This document shows, piece by piece, positions 53,242 through 64,000 of a stretch of DNA of 64,000 nt (positions are counted from its first letter, which is position 1; each line of letters starts with the position of its first letter). The notes beneath the pieces are model-generated. The model was given only the letters and a program-made list of their open reading frames with translations. It was not told the origin of the DNA and made no database searches. Both the position numbers and the translations under genes were made by a program. Where the stretch lies: NCBI GenBank assembly GCA_017562135.1, contig QEYB01001046.1:2604001-2668000 (forward strand). The letters are read 5' to 3'. This stretch comes from Dipylidium caninum (Eukaryota; Platyhelminthes; Cestoda; Cyclophyllidea; Dipylidiidae).

Positions 53242-56200
53242 CTAGGAAATGGGGTAGTTTTGCCAGACAGAAGAATAACCAATCCTGGAAAAAGTGTTGC
53301 AACCGGCGTGAGATGCTGGGAAGAGGAAGTTGTTTCCGGCTGGAGAGTCCAGAGACGGCCTCTCTGGTGCCATTTGAGCGATCGCCTCATTTTGGCCAAA
53401 AGGCTTCAGACACCAACTGGATTGGTCCGATGTGGGGAATGTGTACTTCAGACTGTCTCCCACCATGCCGTTGTCCACCAGTGGCGCGCCCGGCGCGTAC
53501 ACCATGCCCATGGCGGGTGGGGCGTAGAGTGCGCTGGAGGCCTCTTTCATTGCACCGTCGCTCTGCCGCTGGCTGTGCTGGCGGTGGCCGCCCTTGGCTC
53601 TGGAGCGCAGAAGGACCTTGATCATGCAGACGCAGCTAATGAGGAGGACCAGGACTATCAGGACGGCTACACTGATCATGATGACTGTGAGGTTTGTCAG
53701 TCGTTTCGTTGACCTAGCCACAACTGTACCGTTCTCGCCTCGTTCCGTAGACGATGATTCACTCAACTGGACTGTGTCCAGAACAGGATTCCTGGGACTT
53801 ATGTACACGAAAAAGTTCCACACAACTTTAGTGGGACTTCGGCCCATGTCACATAGAAGAACTCGGACCGCGTAGACCCCGGGCTGGGGGCCTCTCTGGT
53901 GCCAAGCCGTTGTGAGTTTCCCTGTGGTCTGGTCTAGGTGGAAGTAGCGCGATCCGTTGGAGTCGCTTTGGAGGGCGTAGACCACCGTCCCGTTCTCACC
54001 CCTGTCTGGGTCGAAGGAGCGCAGGACACACACTTTTGAGCCGTACGGAGAGTTCGTGTAGACTTGGGGATGGTACCCAACCGTTGTGTCGGGTTGTGGA
54101 AATCTCAACACAGGAGCGTTATCATTTTGGTCGAGAATTAACACTTGTACCCTCCTATAAGTCGTTCTTTTGGGCGTCCCAGAGTCCCTGGCTACGAGAT
54201 AAATGGTGTAGCTTTCAATGTCCTCGCGATCCAGAGGTTTTCTTGTCACCAACATTCCTGAGACATCGTTTATTCCCTTCACCCTTCCACGAGCCGAAAA
54301 TGGATTGCTTACAGTGCTACGCTCGTAGATGATGTCAAAAGCACTCCGAACCTGTTGGGTATTGTTCTCCGACAGCTCGAGGTGGATCTCGGCGTTGGAA
54401 CCAACGTCGGCATCTGTACACCTCACGCTGCCAATCACCGCGCCGGGTGGAAGGTTCTCAATCACACTGAGAGAATTCGCAACTTGGATAGACGGATCGT
54501 TGTCGTTGATGTCCATCAAGCGAATGCGCAGCTTTACCGAGGTTGTGAGACCCCCGCCGTCTTCTGCAGCAACAAAGGCTTCCACCTCCTCACTAACCTC
54601 TCGATCAAGACATTCGCTGTTTTTGACAGTAACGACTCCCGTTGAACTGTCTATGCTGAAGGTCTCCTGAGTGCTACAACGGCCACCGCGTTTGTTAACC
54701 AGTGAGTAGGTCAAGCGAGCATGAAGTCCAGCATCCGCGTCACTGGCTGTGACCTGAGAGACTCTTGTTCCTCGCAGAGAATGTTCAGGCAACTTGGTGA
54801 CGAATTCCGTGACTCCGAACTCAGGGTAATTGTCGTTAGCGTCTCCGATTGCTACGGTGACGGGTATAATGCGATCAGGTGCGTTGGAGGAGTCCGCTTT
54901 ATCAGTGCACATTATCTCCACGCTGGCGGACTGAGTCTCTTCGTAATCAAAGACACCTTCGGTGAAGACGAAGTAGGCGTTCGTGGTAACCTCCTGCAGA
55001 CGAAGAAATCCCGAGTTGGTGTTTTTTGCGCGGCTGGGCAGTGGTCGGCAGATCACCTCGAAGGCAACAGCAATGGTTTAAGAATTGGCGGGCGGGCTTT
55101 TAAACGAGACCTTTCACTAATCGTGATTCAAATGAACACGCAAATGTTACACTCGTCATTAATTTCATGACAGAGTTTCAGGAAGGGGAACGAGAATGGC
55201 CGCATGCATGCTCTATGCCCCGAGTCGGTAGTCCACTCCTTCTTCAGGCCTCGCACTATGCCAAGTGGAAGAACACCTCAACCCTGACGTCGTTGTTACT
55301 GAAACTACACGCCCCTCGAGATAGTCGCAGAAGAGACGGCTATGTTTGGCAGATGAACGAAAATCTCAATGAAGATTTTAGAGGAGGATTCCGCGGTCAA
55401 TGGAAGGAGTGTGATCAGCGCAAGAGAAATCCATTCGGACGGGGCCTTTTAAGGCCTCATCAGTTGTAGGCGGGTCCATGGCGCCTCTCCGTTGCCATTT
55501 TGCTGCACTGCCCCCAGCACTGCGAGGCGCATGCGTGGCCCATAAGCCTCATGAAACTCTGGTGACAGAACGGCAGTTCCATGGTTCGCGAGAAAACTTG
55601 TCTAGCTGGAATCCCGACTACTCTTCCCTTACTACATGGCAACATGTTGTTAAAGCGGAAATGTTCAGTGTCCTACTCATGAGCCGATGAAATGGATGGC
55701 TATTGAGACACCAGACAATGCCTTTCCCCCCTACTTGCGATGAGAGAAACAAAGGCTGAAGCAGGGGGCGTAAGTGAGCAGGCCACAGCCAATTAGCCGT
55801 GCTAATCAATCCTGGTATCTCCCTTCCCTCGCCTAAAAGGCCCATGATGATTAGTGTTTACACGACCCAGGGTTGATACCATCTCCTCGTGGCCCCAAGC
55901 GCGGGACGTAGTTGGGACGAAGATTCAAGGTACTGCCAGTTGAGATTTGCAAACGCACCGCCTCTGCTTCAGCGATTTGGTCGCTCCGACATGAAAGGAG
56001 GCGTGCTCGAAGCCCGTCAGCCAAGCGTCAGCTTTGGAAACGCGGGGAGGGTGGAGCGCCCACAATAAAGATATTTCTTCTCAGCTGGGTTGTCTCATTA
56101 CTATTTAGATTGTTGCCAACCACATCTACGGGATTCCATTGTGAGTGTTTAGATTGCACTTCGGTGGAATACGTATAATTGGAGCGAAGAACTGTATTGA

Positions 56201-59200
56201 TGACCACTTAATGAGAAAGTTTGTCCCTCTCTAAGCAATCGTGGTCGCCACGTGGACGTGAAACACATTCACACTCTGCAGAAGCACCGCCGGAAGTACC
56301 GAGACAGGACGTCGGTGCACGAGCTCGTGAGGCCTGCAGTCTTTCCGCACCTCGTCCAATCGGTTCGTGGGAGTTTATATGTCACCGACCCCAGCTGCGT
56401 CTTCCCGGACGCAGGAAGTGCAATGAGTGACACCTCGGCTGTTACCTGGGATCAGAATCGAGCAGATCTCAGACTCGTCTCAAACCCGAATTTACACCTG
56501 TTAGTGACGACAGCCTCATCCGCTGGCGTGTGGAAGAAGGAACAGAGCAGAACATCGAACATGTCTCCTTGCAGTAACAATGGTCGAACCCTCTCTAACG
56601 CAGCCCACTGACGACTTGAGCACCGTACATAAAGGCAACTACGGTGGCATGACGCCGCACCCCTTCCACTTTCATAGGAAAGCCAGTGCGCCTTGACGTG
56701 CAGCCACTTCTAACCAGGGCACGAGGGGCTCGGCCAACGGTCTCACCGCCAGTGGCTGCAACTTGGGCGCCGGTTCAACTGGACTCGCACTGTCGGCACA
56801 TGATAGTGTGTGAGGAGGTCATCTCCCGAGCAGCACAAATGCAGTGACGATGGGCATTCGCACCACCACATGCTCCCAGCCACATTTGGTCCAGATGACA
56901 TTACGCTGGCCTCGCTGCCGACACCGAGCAGGGAAATACTCGGCCTGGGCTTAAATGTCTACAAGTGCCGCAGTGAAGTGCGCCACCTAAACGCTAAACA
57001 TCTACTTTCTAAGACGCGAGTTTAATATTTACGTGTGTGTATTTCAAAGGTCGGGTGCTTTTGAAGTCAGCTTTCCACCACAATGCTAGAGGCAGTAGCG
57101 ACTTTACCCTGAATGACAGCGATGTGAGAGACCGGTGACATGAATCACGTCCTCCCTCATCCTCGGCGGGGTTGGTGAGGGTCGCGCGGGGGAGGAAGAT
57201 CACGGCAACTGTCTGCTGGGAACGCTAATTCCGGCCCGTCGAGCGTCACAAAGCTGCTGGGAAGGTCACACGATTCGCGGGGCTGATAAAAGCCCGCTTT
57301 ACGTGAGTCGATGCGACGTGCTTAATGTAATTCGCCTATTCTCAAAGTTTAATTGGACGTTTGAAACACTACCACCCTGGCCACCGTACATTTGGGCTAA
57401 TTACAAGCAGTAGTTGACGCTCAGACGGCAGCTGAACTTCTCTCTCTTCTTCTGGTTTGAAGGCTAATAACCGAGAAATCGTAAAAGCCTATAAAGCGAA
57501 CAGAGTCGCAGAGACATAGTCGTTGCGTGTTAATCTCCATTGGGGAGTCGGAGACACTAATCCAGCAGGTGAACATAAACCAAATCAGAGGCTGAAGACT
57601 TTAAAGACACTTTGACGCTTTGAGGAACTTGTGGGACGGTACAAGAGGATTGGGTTGTCTGAGTATCTCCTCTGACTGAGGTTCCATCAATTAGTTTTGG
57701 GAATTCAATGCGAAATCTTCCCCCGGTGAACAACCGTCCGTGCATTTATTTCCTCGTACGAGCGAGACCTCAAAAGACGTGTGACTTCTCAACTTCTGTT
57801 AGCACGCAGCCTACGGCTCGACCCACTGAACCTCCACAAGAGTAATGAGCAAAAACAGAGGGCCCTAAGTCGTGGAGACGAGAGGCACTGAGGCTCCTCG
57901 CCCTTATTAGTGGGTCGTACCAGGCGTCGACCCACCTTTCCTCGAGACACCGAGTCGTCGTCCTTCACGTAGAACCGGAGCACAGGTTTGGTGTAGTTGA
58001 GGCCCTCGATGACGGTTATATTCTCTTGCACCACCAAACTCGGTAAATTGTCATTCACGTCCTTTGTTACGACTGTGAGTGTGGTAGTTCCTGAGCGTTT
58101 TGGAGTCCCGTTGTCCGAGGCCACCACGATCACCGTAAAGTGACGTTCACTGTATACCTCGTAGTCGAGAATGGAAGTTAGGAGAAGAGCGCCCGAACGC
58201 CCGTCTATTGAGAACTTTTCGAAAACTTTAGGCTCATTCAGTGGACTCAGTGAATATGTTATAAGTCCATTGTCGCCAGAGTCGGCATCTGTGGCCAGAA
58301 ACTTGTACACAGGATCCGATGAATATGTCATATTCTCAGACAACTCGATTGTGGAGATGCTTGTCTTCTCAAAAACTGGAGTGTTGTCGTTAATGTCCAC
58401 TAAAACTACGGCAACGGAAAGGGAACCAGTCAGGGAAGGTTCTCCTCCATCGACTGCGATGACGATCAGTTCAAATTGCCTGTCGGCGGGGTTCTCATAG
58501 TTCAACTCCCGAAGTTGGATTAGCGTAGGGGGGGAGAGCCTCCATCCGAAGGATTCGTTCAAAGGGTTGATGAGGACCTTTTCATAGGTCAGTTGAAAGA
58601 GATCTTTAGGAACGGAAGTAGTCTCAATCCGATATTGGACCACTCCATTACCGGCTCCGTCGGGGTCTACTGCGGCGGGCAGCATTTCGCGCGCGAACTT
58701 GGCTCCCTCCTGGACGCGGACCGTGAAGCAGGGGCAGCCCTGGGAGTTCGGGGGAAATTGTGGCGCGTTGTCGTTAATGTCAGCGAGGTCGATTTGCAAA
58801 TGCGCCAGCATTTGGTCGTGCGAGCGCACCGCAGGATCCCCGCTCTGTTCAACGATGAACATCACTCGAGCGTAGATGGTGCAAACGTCGGCCTGGCAGC
58901 AATCCAACGGTCCGCAGATGTCGTTCACGTTGTCTCTGTCGACAAACTTCTGTGCAATTATGCTGCCATTCTTGGCTATGGAAAAGTATTCATTGAAGCG
59001 CTGGAACCGAGACGAGGTCACCACGATGAGGGAGAAGGTGATGGTGGATTTGGGCCAGAGGGTGTGGCGGATGTTGCCGATAATTTGGCCCGGTTTAACT
59101 TCGTCGACCAGTTGGAAGGCTGCAGAGAGATGAGTGGCTTCGGATGCTTTGCTGCCCATGAAATGGGTCCAAGTGAAGAGAAGAAACAGGAACAATCTGG

Positions 59201-59306
59201 AGGCAAAATAGTTTGTAATTAATTTGGCGTGGCCGTTTATGAGAAAGTTCGGCGATAGGCGTCTGGGTAGGCGGCAGAATATTCTGGTGAATGATGAATA
59301 CGTCAT
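53242..59306 (-). CDS. Protocadherin with seven cadherin repeats
   Basis: Calcium-dependent adhesion receptor at the cell surface. Exon 1 is 59306-57936 and exon 2 is 55056-53242, joined in phase 0 (donor GTGGGT, acceptor CTTCGAG). The first in-frame ATG gives 1061 residues; the frame is open upstream to 59480 but without an ATG. Hydrophobic signal core at about 37-48. Cadherin repeats end at their calcium-binding linkers: DINDN 176-180, DINDN 304-308, DVNDN 416-420, DANDN 529-533, DINDN 639-643, DQNDN 766-770, then a seventh repeat (772-877) without such a linker. One transmembrane helix at about 912-936 is followed by a tail of about 125 residues rich in Ser, Pro, Ala and Tyr. The first repeat has a cysteine cluster (DICGPLDCCQADVC) where vertebrate protocadherins also place cysteines. 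The single splice junction falls at the DDD calcium site of the fourth repeat. Seven repeats plus a short tail resemble delta-1 non-clustered protocadherins, but direct orthology is not claimed. Confidence 0.93.
55057..57935 (-). other. Protocadherin intron (2.9 kb)
   Basis: The only intron of the gene, phase 0, splitting the fourth cadherin repeat. Frames inside it on both strands are short and lack motifs. I see nothing else in it. Confidence 0.8.
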
Positions 59307-59984
59307 TGTCCTACCGCCTAGACAACGCGCAGAAGTAGCTGCAACTGCGACGGAGGCACGAGGATTTTTACAAATCGGGCGCCGGAATTCATTGTTAGCT
59401 ACTTGAAAACGCCAGTCTGTAGAAGGAGAAAGGACCACTGTGGACCATTTCTCGCCTCCCCTAAGACCTTTCGCGCACACTTAGACTGCTATTATGCAGG
59501 CAGAGAAGTGGTTTTTGACTTAACATGATTTAACAAAACACGACATTTTTCAAATGCGTAATTCCCGGCATTGGCCTGGAGAAGCACCTTTCCTCTACTT
59601 AAAGTTGTGCCTTTGAATTCGAAAACAAAAGTACTACTCCGACTTGTCAGCAAGATCCAGTCGGCGAGGCGATCGTGGGGACATGATTCTTTCCTGGTGA
59701 ACATTATCTCGTCACCGTCGCATTGTGGAGAAAAGTGGGCCTTGTGACAAAGGGATCACTTTCTCAAAGTCATCCTCCTGCATGGGACGTGGATGGGGAC
59801 GTAATGAGGGAGTTATTAGATTGTAAATTGCCCTTTCGCTATAAATCAAAGGCTTTCTTCCTGCTCCTGCTAGCGCCTTGAAGGGGAGACTAAAATGTAA
59901 TAGAACATAAAGTATCTACTTAATTTACCCGCTCTCTGTCGGGAGGGCGGCTAAATTTGGCAGGAAAGAGGAAGGAGGGCCAAC

Positions 59985-60022
59985 GGGGAAGGGGGGGGAG
60001 GGGGTGAACAGGGGAGGTGGTT
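59985..60022 (+). repeat. G-run tract upstream of the protocadherin
   Basis: Runs of four, eight, five and four G with short spacers, about 680 bases upstream of the protocadherin ATG. It could form a G-quadruplex on the strand that is the template for that gene. A regulatory role is inference only. Confidence 0.65.
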
Positions 60023-60099
60023 GGGTTAATGGACTCCAATACTAACTGCGCAAAAAACGCCTCCATTTGAAAAAAAAGAGGCAGACAAGATTTTTTCCT

Positions 60100-60137
60100 G
60101 TCGTCGTCGTCGTCTTCGTCGTCCTCATCGTCTTCTT
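60100..60137 (+). repeat. GTC/TTC triplet repeat
   Basis: Five or more consecutive GTC units continuing into interrupted GTC/TTC/CTC triplets. On the minus strand it reads as GAC/GAA/GAG triplets, but no surrounding frame suggests it is translated. Confidence 0.85.
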
Positions 60138-60389
60138 TCAGTTAAAACATCACAGCCAGTTAAATGCTGATTTTTGAGTTGATCGGTGTTCTGGTGGTAC
60201 ATCAACTTGCCCCCTCCCACCGCCTCGACTTCCGGCGAATGGGCGTCTACTCTAATTTGCGTTCAGGCAGACAGCCATCGCCACAAAGACGGTCGCGACG
60301 GATTCCGAGCAGGATGAGTGCATTAATGGAGGTGGGACTGAGGGGTAGAGAGAGCAGCGTAAGTAGGCACATACGTGACAGAGTAGAGC

Positions 60390-60650
60390 CTTGGCAGTTC
60401 CATCTGCGGGGACGGTCCTCCCGAAGGGGTGTGGTTCCGGCGGCCAAGTGACGCTGCCGCCTCGTCCGCCGAGCGCTCGTCCCTGCGCGGACGTGGGCGC
60501 TGGCACGGCCGCGCCTCCCGCCCGCCCCATTGGCGGAGGACGACGCTCGCACCGCGTGCGCACGCAGCCGGGTGCGTCGCCCCGCGACCCTCACGCCGAG
60601 CTCGAGACCCGGTCGTCCGCTGCCCTCTCGGCACACATTCGCCGTACTCC
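60390..60650. promoter_or_regulatory. CpG-dense patch, candidate promoter or island
   Basis: About 260 bases with very high C+G and many CG dinucleotides, in contrast to the flanks. It lies about 1.1 kb upstream of the protocadherin start. CpG islands mark promoters in vertebrates, but many flatworms have little or no CpG methylation, so the usual interpretation may not apply. Confidence 0.3.
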
Positions 60651-63600
60651 GCTGAACTCTGGCGTCATGTGAAGGCCGGACTCCCACCCGATGATGCACA
60701 TGTCGACCTGGGCAGCTTCGGGAAAGACCAAAATTATTGGATAGGAACATTTTTGAAGCTTTGTATCGTTAAGTAATCGCAAATGCTTATTAGACTATTG
60801 GAAAGGCAGTTGAGTTGATTGCCAATACCGTTTGCAATGGTTTTGTTAGCCAAATTTGGAGTTTGACACATATTTTCTCACTTGAAAAGTAAACTCCAAG
60901 AGCGGTAATTTCCAGTTGTGTAAGCTATCAGGTGGGCCCCAAAAGAGGGCGACGTTGGCTAAGCCCCTTGCAAAGGATGGTGGAGACTACGCGGCTCCGT
61001 GGGGCTCATTTTCCCTTCGTCGCCCAGCCTCGTTTTTTATCGGAGGCGGACCAAATGCTACCGCCCGACATAGCAATAGAGGCAGGAATAATTTGTCTTT
61101 CCGAAGGCTAACGAATGTAACAATGCGAGCAAGTAGTTACCCACAAAATGAGAAGTGTCAACATCGCATTCTCAAGGAGCGCATTCACGCTCCGGGGAAC
61201 ACGCATCGGTACAGTTCAAAACCGCTTAGATATACTGTCCCAAATCTAAATTAATCCATTTTACCATGGTTGCATCCTCCCTATGTGAACGAATGATTTT
61301 TGACTTCTCACGCAAATTTGCCCATTCGGCGGCAAAATCCTCTCCGTCCACTTGTTCTTACTACTTTCATCACCGCACACTACCGCGGCATTAGAGGAGC
61401 AGTGAATTTGGGTGAAGAACTTCCGAGACAGGCAGAGAAGACCTGAGGGCCTGGCTCGCAGGACCGGTGCCATGCCTTGTGGAAGTGGCAGCGCTCTCAG
61501 CGTCGCCGGTAGCTGGCGCGTGAGGTCAGAGCCCAATTGTTCAGGGCAAAGACAAGCTGTTTCACGCAGTGCACAAGACCACCGTCACAGTGGTGGTTGC
61601 AGCGCTCAACATGGGCCGCAGACGGAGCTCGAGTGTATTCTGGGCTCCTCTTGAAGGGAGGGGCTGCCGCACGCGCCCGCGCAGGCCATTTCTGTAAGGG
61701 TGTAATCGGTCGGCGCTTTGTAGGCAAGTGCTTTGGCACGCACCACCTCTTATCCCTCAGAGCCGCAGTCTAACTTCCACTACTGAATTCCCAAAAAGAT
61801 TTGCTCTTAGTTGCGGTCAATCGAGTGGATCATGAAATTTCTCCACTTCGGAAACCTTTTTTTTCAAAATGTTACCATTAGGAAGAGTCGCTAAGAGCTT
61901 TGACAACTGGGTGTACGGTGAGCTAAAGCTGACTTATAAAAGACGAATTAGCAGTGCAACCAAACCTCAGTGTACGCAAATAATGCCGGTAAATAAGACA
62001 GTAGAGGCGTTTTATTGCCTTGCCTCGACAAAAAATAACCACTGACGCATTGGCTGTGGGGAAGATCACGAGGCGGAGGCAGGAAGGGGAATGCGACCTT
62101 CCCCAAACAGAAGTCCTACGCAGTCGCAGACCGAATATTCCTTACACATACTCTTTGCTTCCTTGGCGTCCATGGTAGCCCGAGAGTTCGACTGCGTCTC
62201 AACCACGGTTTGGACCCGCCGCCCCCAGCCACACACTTCGCCCATCCCAACAGTATCCTCGCTTTAACGTTGGCTGCCTTCCTTCTTAATAGGTAATTTT
62301 GCCGAGAAAAAGGAGAGCTGAAATGATTACTAATTTATTTGCTATCTGAGCCTTTCTACAAAGCTCTAAAGCTTTTCTTCGTTTAGAAAATGTCGGAAGT
62401 GCCGGAGAAAAATCAAGGACGAATGGAAGTGTTCATTGCAGTTTACAATAGATGAAGGCGGGCAATTCTGGGCCGCGAATTTGCAGCCAAGAATTACTCC
62501 GCCTGAAGAATCCCATATGGCTAGGTGTTCTCCAGTCTGACTGCGGCGCAGGACATCGGGAGAAGAATCGCCACTTTTGTCGAGTTGAGGGAGTGGCCCA
62601 CCACACGAGGGTAAATAGTTTTGCCTGCCCCTTGCACGGGCCCCAGCCCTCGTCTCCTGAGAGCCAGGCCGGTTTAGGGGCAGAGATGGGCATTCGCCAG
62701 GCGTCACGACCGAATGGACAGTTTGACGTGTGTCACAATGCACTTTGCCGGGCAACGGACGACGAGAATTTCGTCGTGTGCCCCTCTAATCAGCAGCGCT
62801 GACGGCAACTCCTCAACTCAGGACTGAGTGCACTAACAAAATTTAGCAAGAAGTACATAATTGCAACCAAAAACAGATTACCATGGATTTTAAAGAGTAC
62901 TTGGAAGCCGATGAACTATTTTTTCTCCCTTTTCTTCACGCTTTTTTGTTACACAAATAACTTTAGCGGCATGCCCGGTGGGAGTCCTTTAACCTGAGCT
63001 GATCAGTGGGGAGACGGACGTGCCTCGTGAACGGGAGGGACCGAAGACCTCAGGGGCAGTTGGGGGGTCCAGCAATACTGTCCACATTAAAGGATCACGG
63101 GGGGTTGATCCACTCATTCCGGCGAGCGCTATTCTGCTTAAGTAGCACGGACAATTCTGACCACTACGGGAAATCTGTTTAAAGCCGAGATTTTTTTGGA
63201 CCTCACCTCAGCCTCGGGTCTGGGAAAAGAATTTTGAGGGGGCAGAACTACACCGTAAAAGGTATTTTGCTCATGCGGCAGCGAACGCCTCCCCCTCACC
63301 CACCGAGAAGATGTGCCTCGTAGATGACTGCGTAAGAGCGCGGGCGGACGAGGACGGAGACAGCGGTATAGAAGATGGTAATGGTGATTGTGACAGTCCC
63401 GCTTTGGGGCCGAATTCATAACAAAATTGGCGCTTATTCCAGCATGCAGTTGTTGTGTTAAAGACGACGCACTGCTTTGGCCAAAGCGGCGCATGTGTGC
63501 GCGTTAACGCAAGACTGAACAAAGGTGGATGATTAGACGCTATCTGATCTGTTCTGGCTTGCTCTCGCAAATAACAATCGTCTATTGTTTTTGTTTTTCT

Positions 63601-64000
63601 ACTAAGTGGAAAAAAACCAGTGTAATTTAATACACTCTGGGCGAGGCAGTCGATGTTGGGATGGAAGGTTTGGGAGGCCGCGAATTTAACCCTTCTGCAA
63701 CCGGGGTTGGAGGCCCCACGACATTCCTCACTGCTCTGGTAATCCGAGTTTGAGCCCTCCGTTTCTTCCCCTGAGCATTCAGTATCACGTTAGGGGGAGC
63801 TTCACTCGTCCCCCTCCACGAAAACATCCAAGGCCTCAAGTCGCCAATTTACCTCCAAACGACTCTGGTCTACCTCAATGCTAACCGATCACCTCGTTGT
63901 TTCAGTGCGTAGTTGCAACAGGAAAATACGTAGCCCATTTATAGTACGAGGAAGTGAAACGTAGAATATCTCCCACCTACGCGTCAGTGTCAGCGGGAAT

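Larger units (their letters stand above)
59307..64000. other. Upstream flank of the protocadherin, no gene seen
   Basis: Includes the likely promoter side of the protocadherin. A G-rich tract, a GTC repeat and a CpG-dense patch (about 60390-60650) follow one another within 700 bases. Open frames in the CpG-dense patch are arginine-rich and overlap on both strands, which is typical of composition artefacts. Nothing identifiable lies between 61 and 64 kb. Confidence 0.5.

Noticed and set aside
52942..53712. 256-codon plus-strand open frame
   Set aside because: Its second half lies antisense to the protocadherin cytoplasmic tail and transmembrane region, whose codon pattern suppresses stops on the other strand. 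It shows no motif, and the real signal is on the minus strand.
58593..59222. 209-codon plus-strand open frame
   Set aside because: Fully antisense to the first protocadherin exon. It is a shadow frame with no domain.
60247..60750. 167-codon minus-strand frame, arginine-rich, with overlapping frames on both strands
   Set aside because: It lies in the CpG-dense patch where stop codons are rare. The Arg/Ala/Gly-rich product is a composition artefact.

Overview
The window is nuclear DNA of a metazoan. Genes are split into many small exons with GT-AG introns, much of the sequence is non-coding, and there are no operons, Shine-Dalgarno sites or prokaryotic genes. The mixture of kilobase-scale introns and tiny introns (32, 49, 63, 65 and 73 nt in one gene), plus the divergence of the proteins, best fits a flatworm (Platyhelminthes), perhaps a parasitic one. 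That assignment is inference from gene architecture and was not tested against a database.

Three genes can be read with confidence, and I assembled them by hand from splice sites, reading phase and family motifs. (1) Plus strand, 3936-26723: a 15-exon homologue of anosmin-1 (KAL1/ANOS1), an extracellular matrix and heparan-sulfate-binding protein. It has a signal peptide, an N-terminal cysteine box, a WAP four-disulfide core and four fibronectin type III repeats. The last exon adds a hydrophobic tail that looks like a GPI-anchor signal or membrane anchor. All 15 exons join without a frame break into about 838 codons. (2) Plus strand, 35780-39929: a 10-exon mitochondrial glutamyl-tRNA synthetase (EARS2), about 542 residues, in a visibly AT-richer stretch. 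(3) Minus strand, 59306-53242: a two-exon protocadherin with seven cadherin repeats, one transmembrane helix and a short cytoplasmic tail, about 1061 residues from the first ATG.

Between them lie 1-3.9 kb (no gene seen, but a cluster of CCAAT boxes just before the anosmin start), 26.7-35.8 kb (no gene seen), 39.9-53.2 kb (three weak coding candidates, simple repeats, GC-rich patches) and 59.5-64 kb (a G-rich tract, a GTC repeat and a CpG-dense patch upstream of the protocadherin). Two of the three genes encode cell-surface or matrix adhesion proteins used elsewhere in neural wiring. EARS2 is a housekeeping gene, and nothing in the sequence shows that the three work together.

I found no defence system, CRISPR array, recognisable transposon ORF, rRNA or tRNA. 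The most interesting items are the apparently membrane-tethered anosmin, its 51-nt cysteine microexon and GC-AG intron, the 32-nt EARS2 intron, a possible trans-splice acceptor just before the EARS2 start codon, and an unassigned two-exon coding candidate at 40770-41450.
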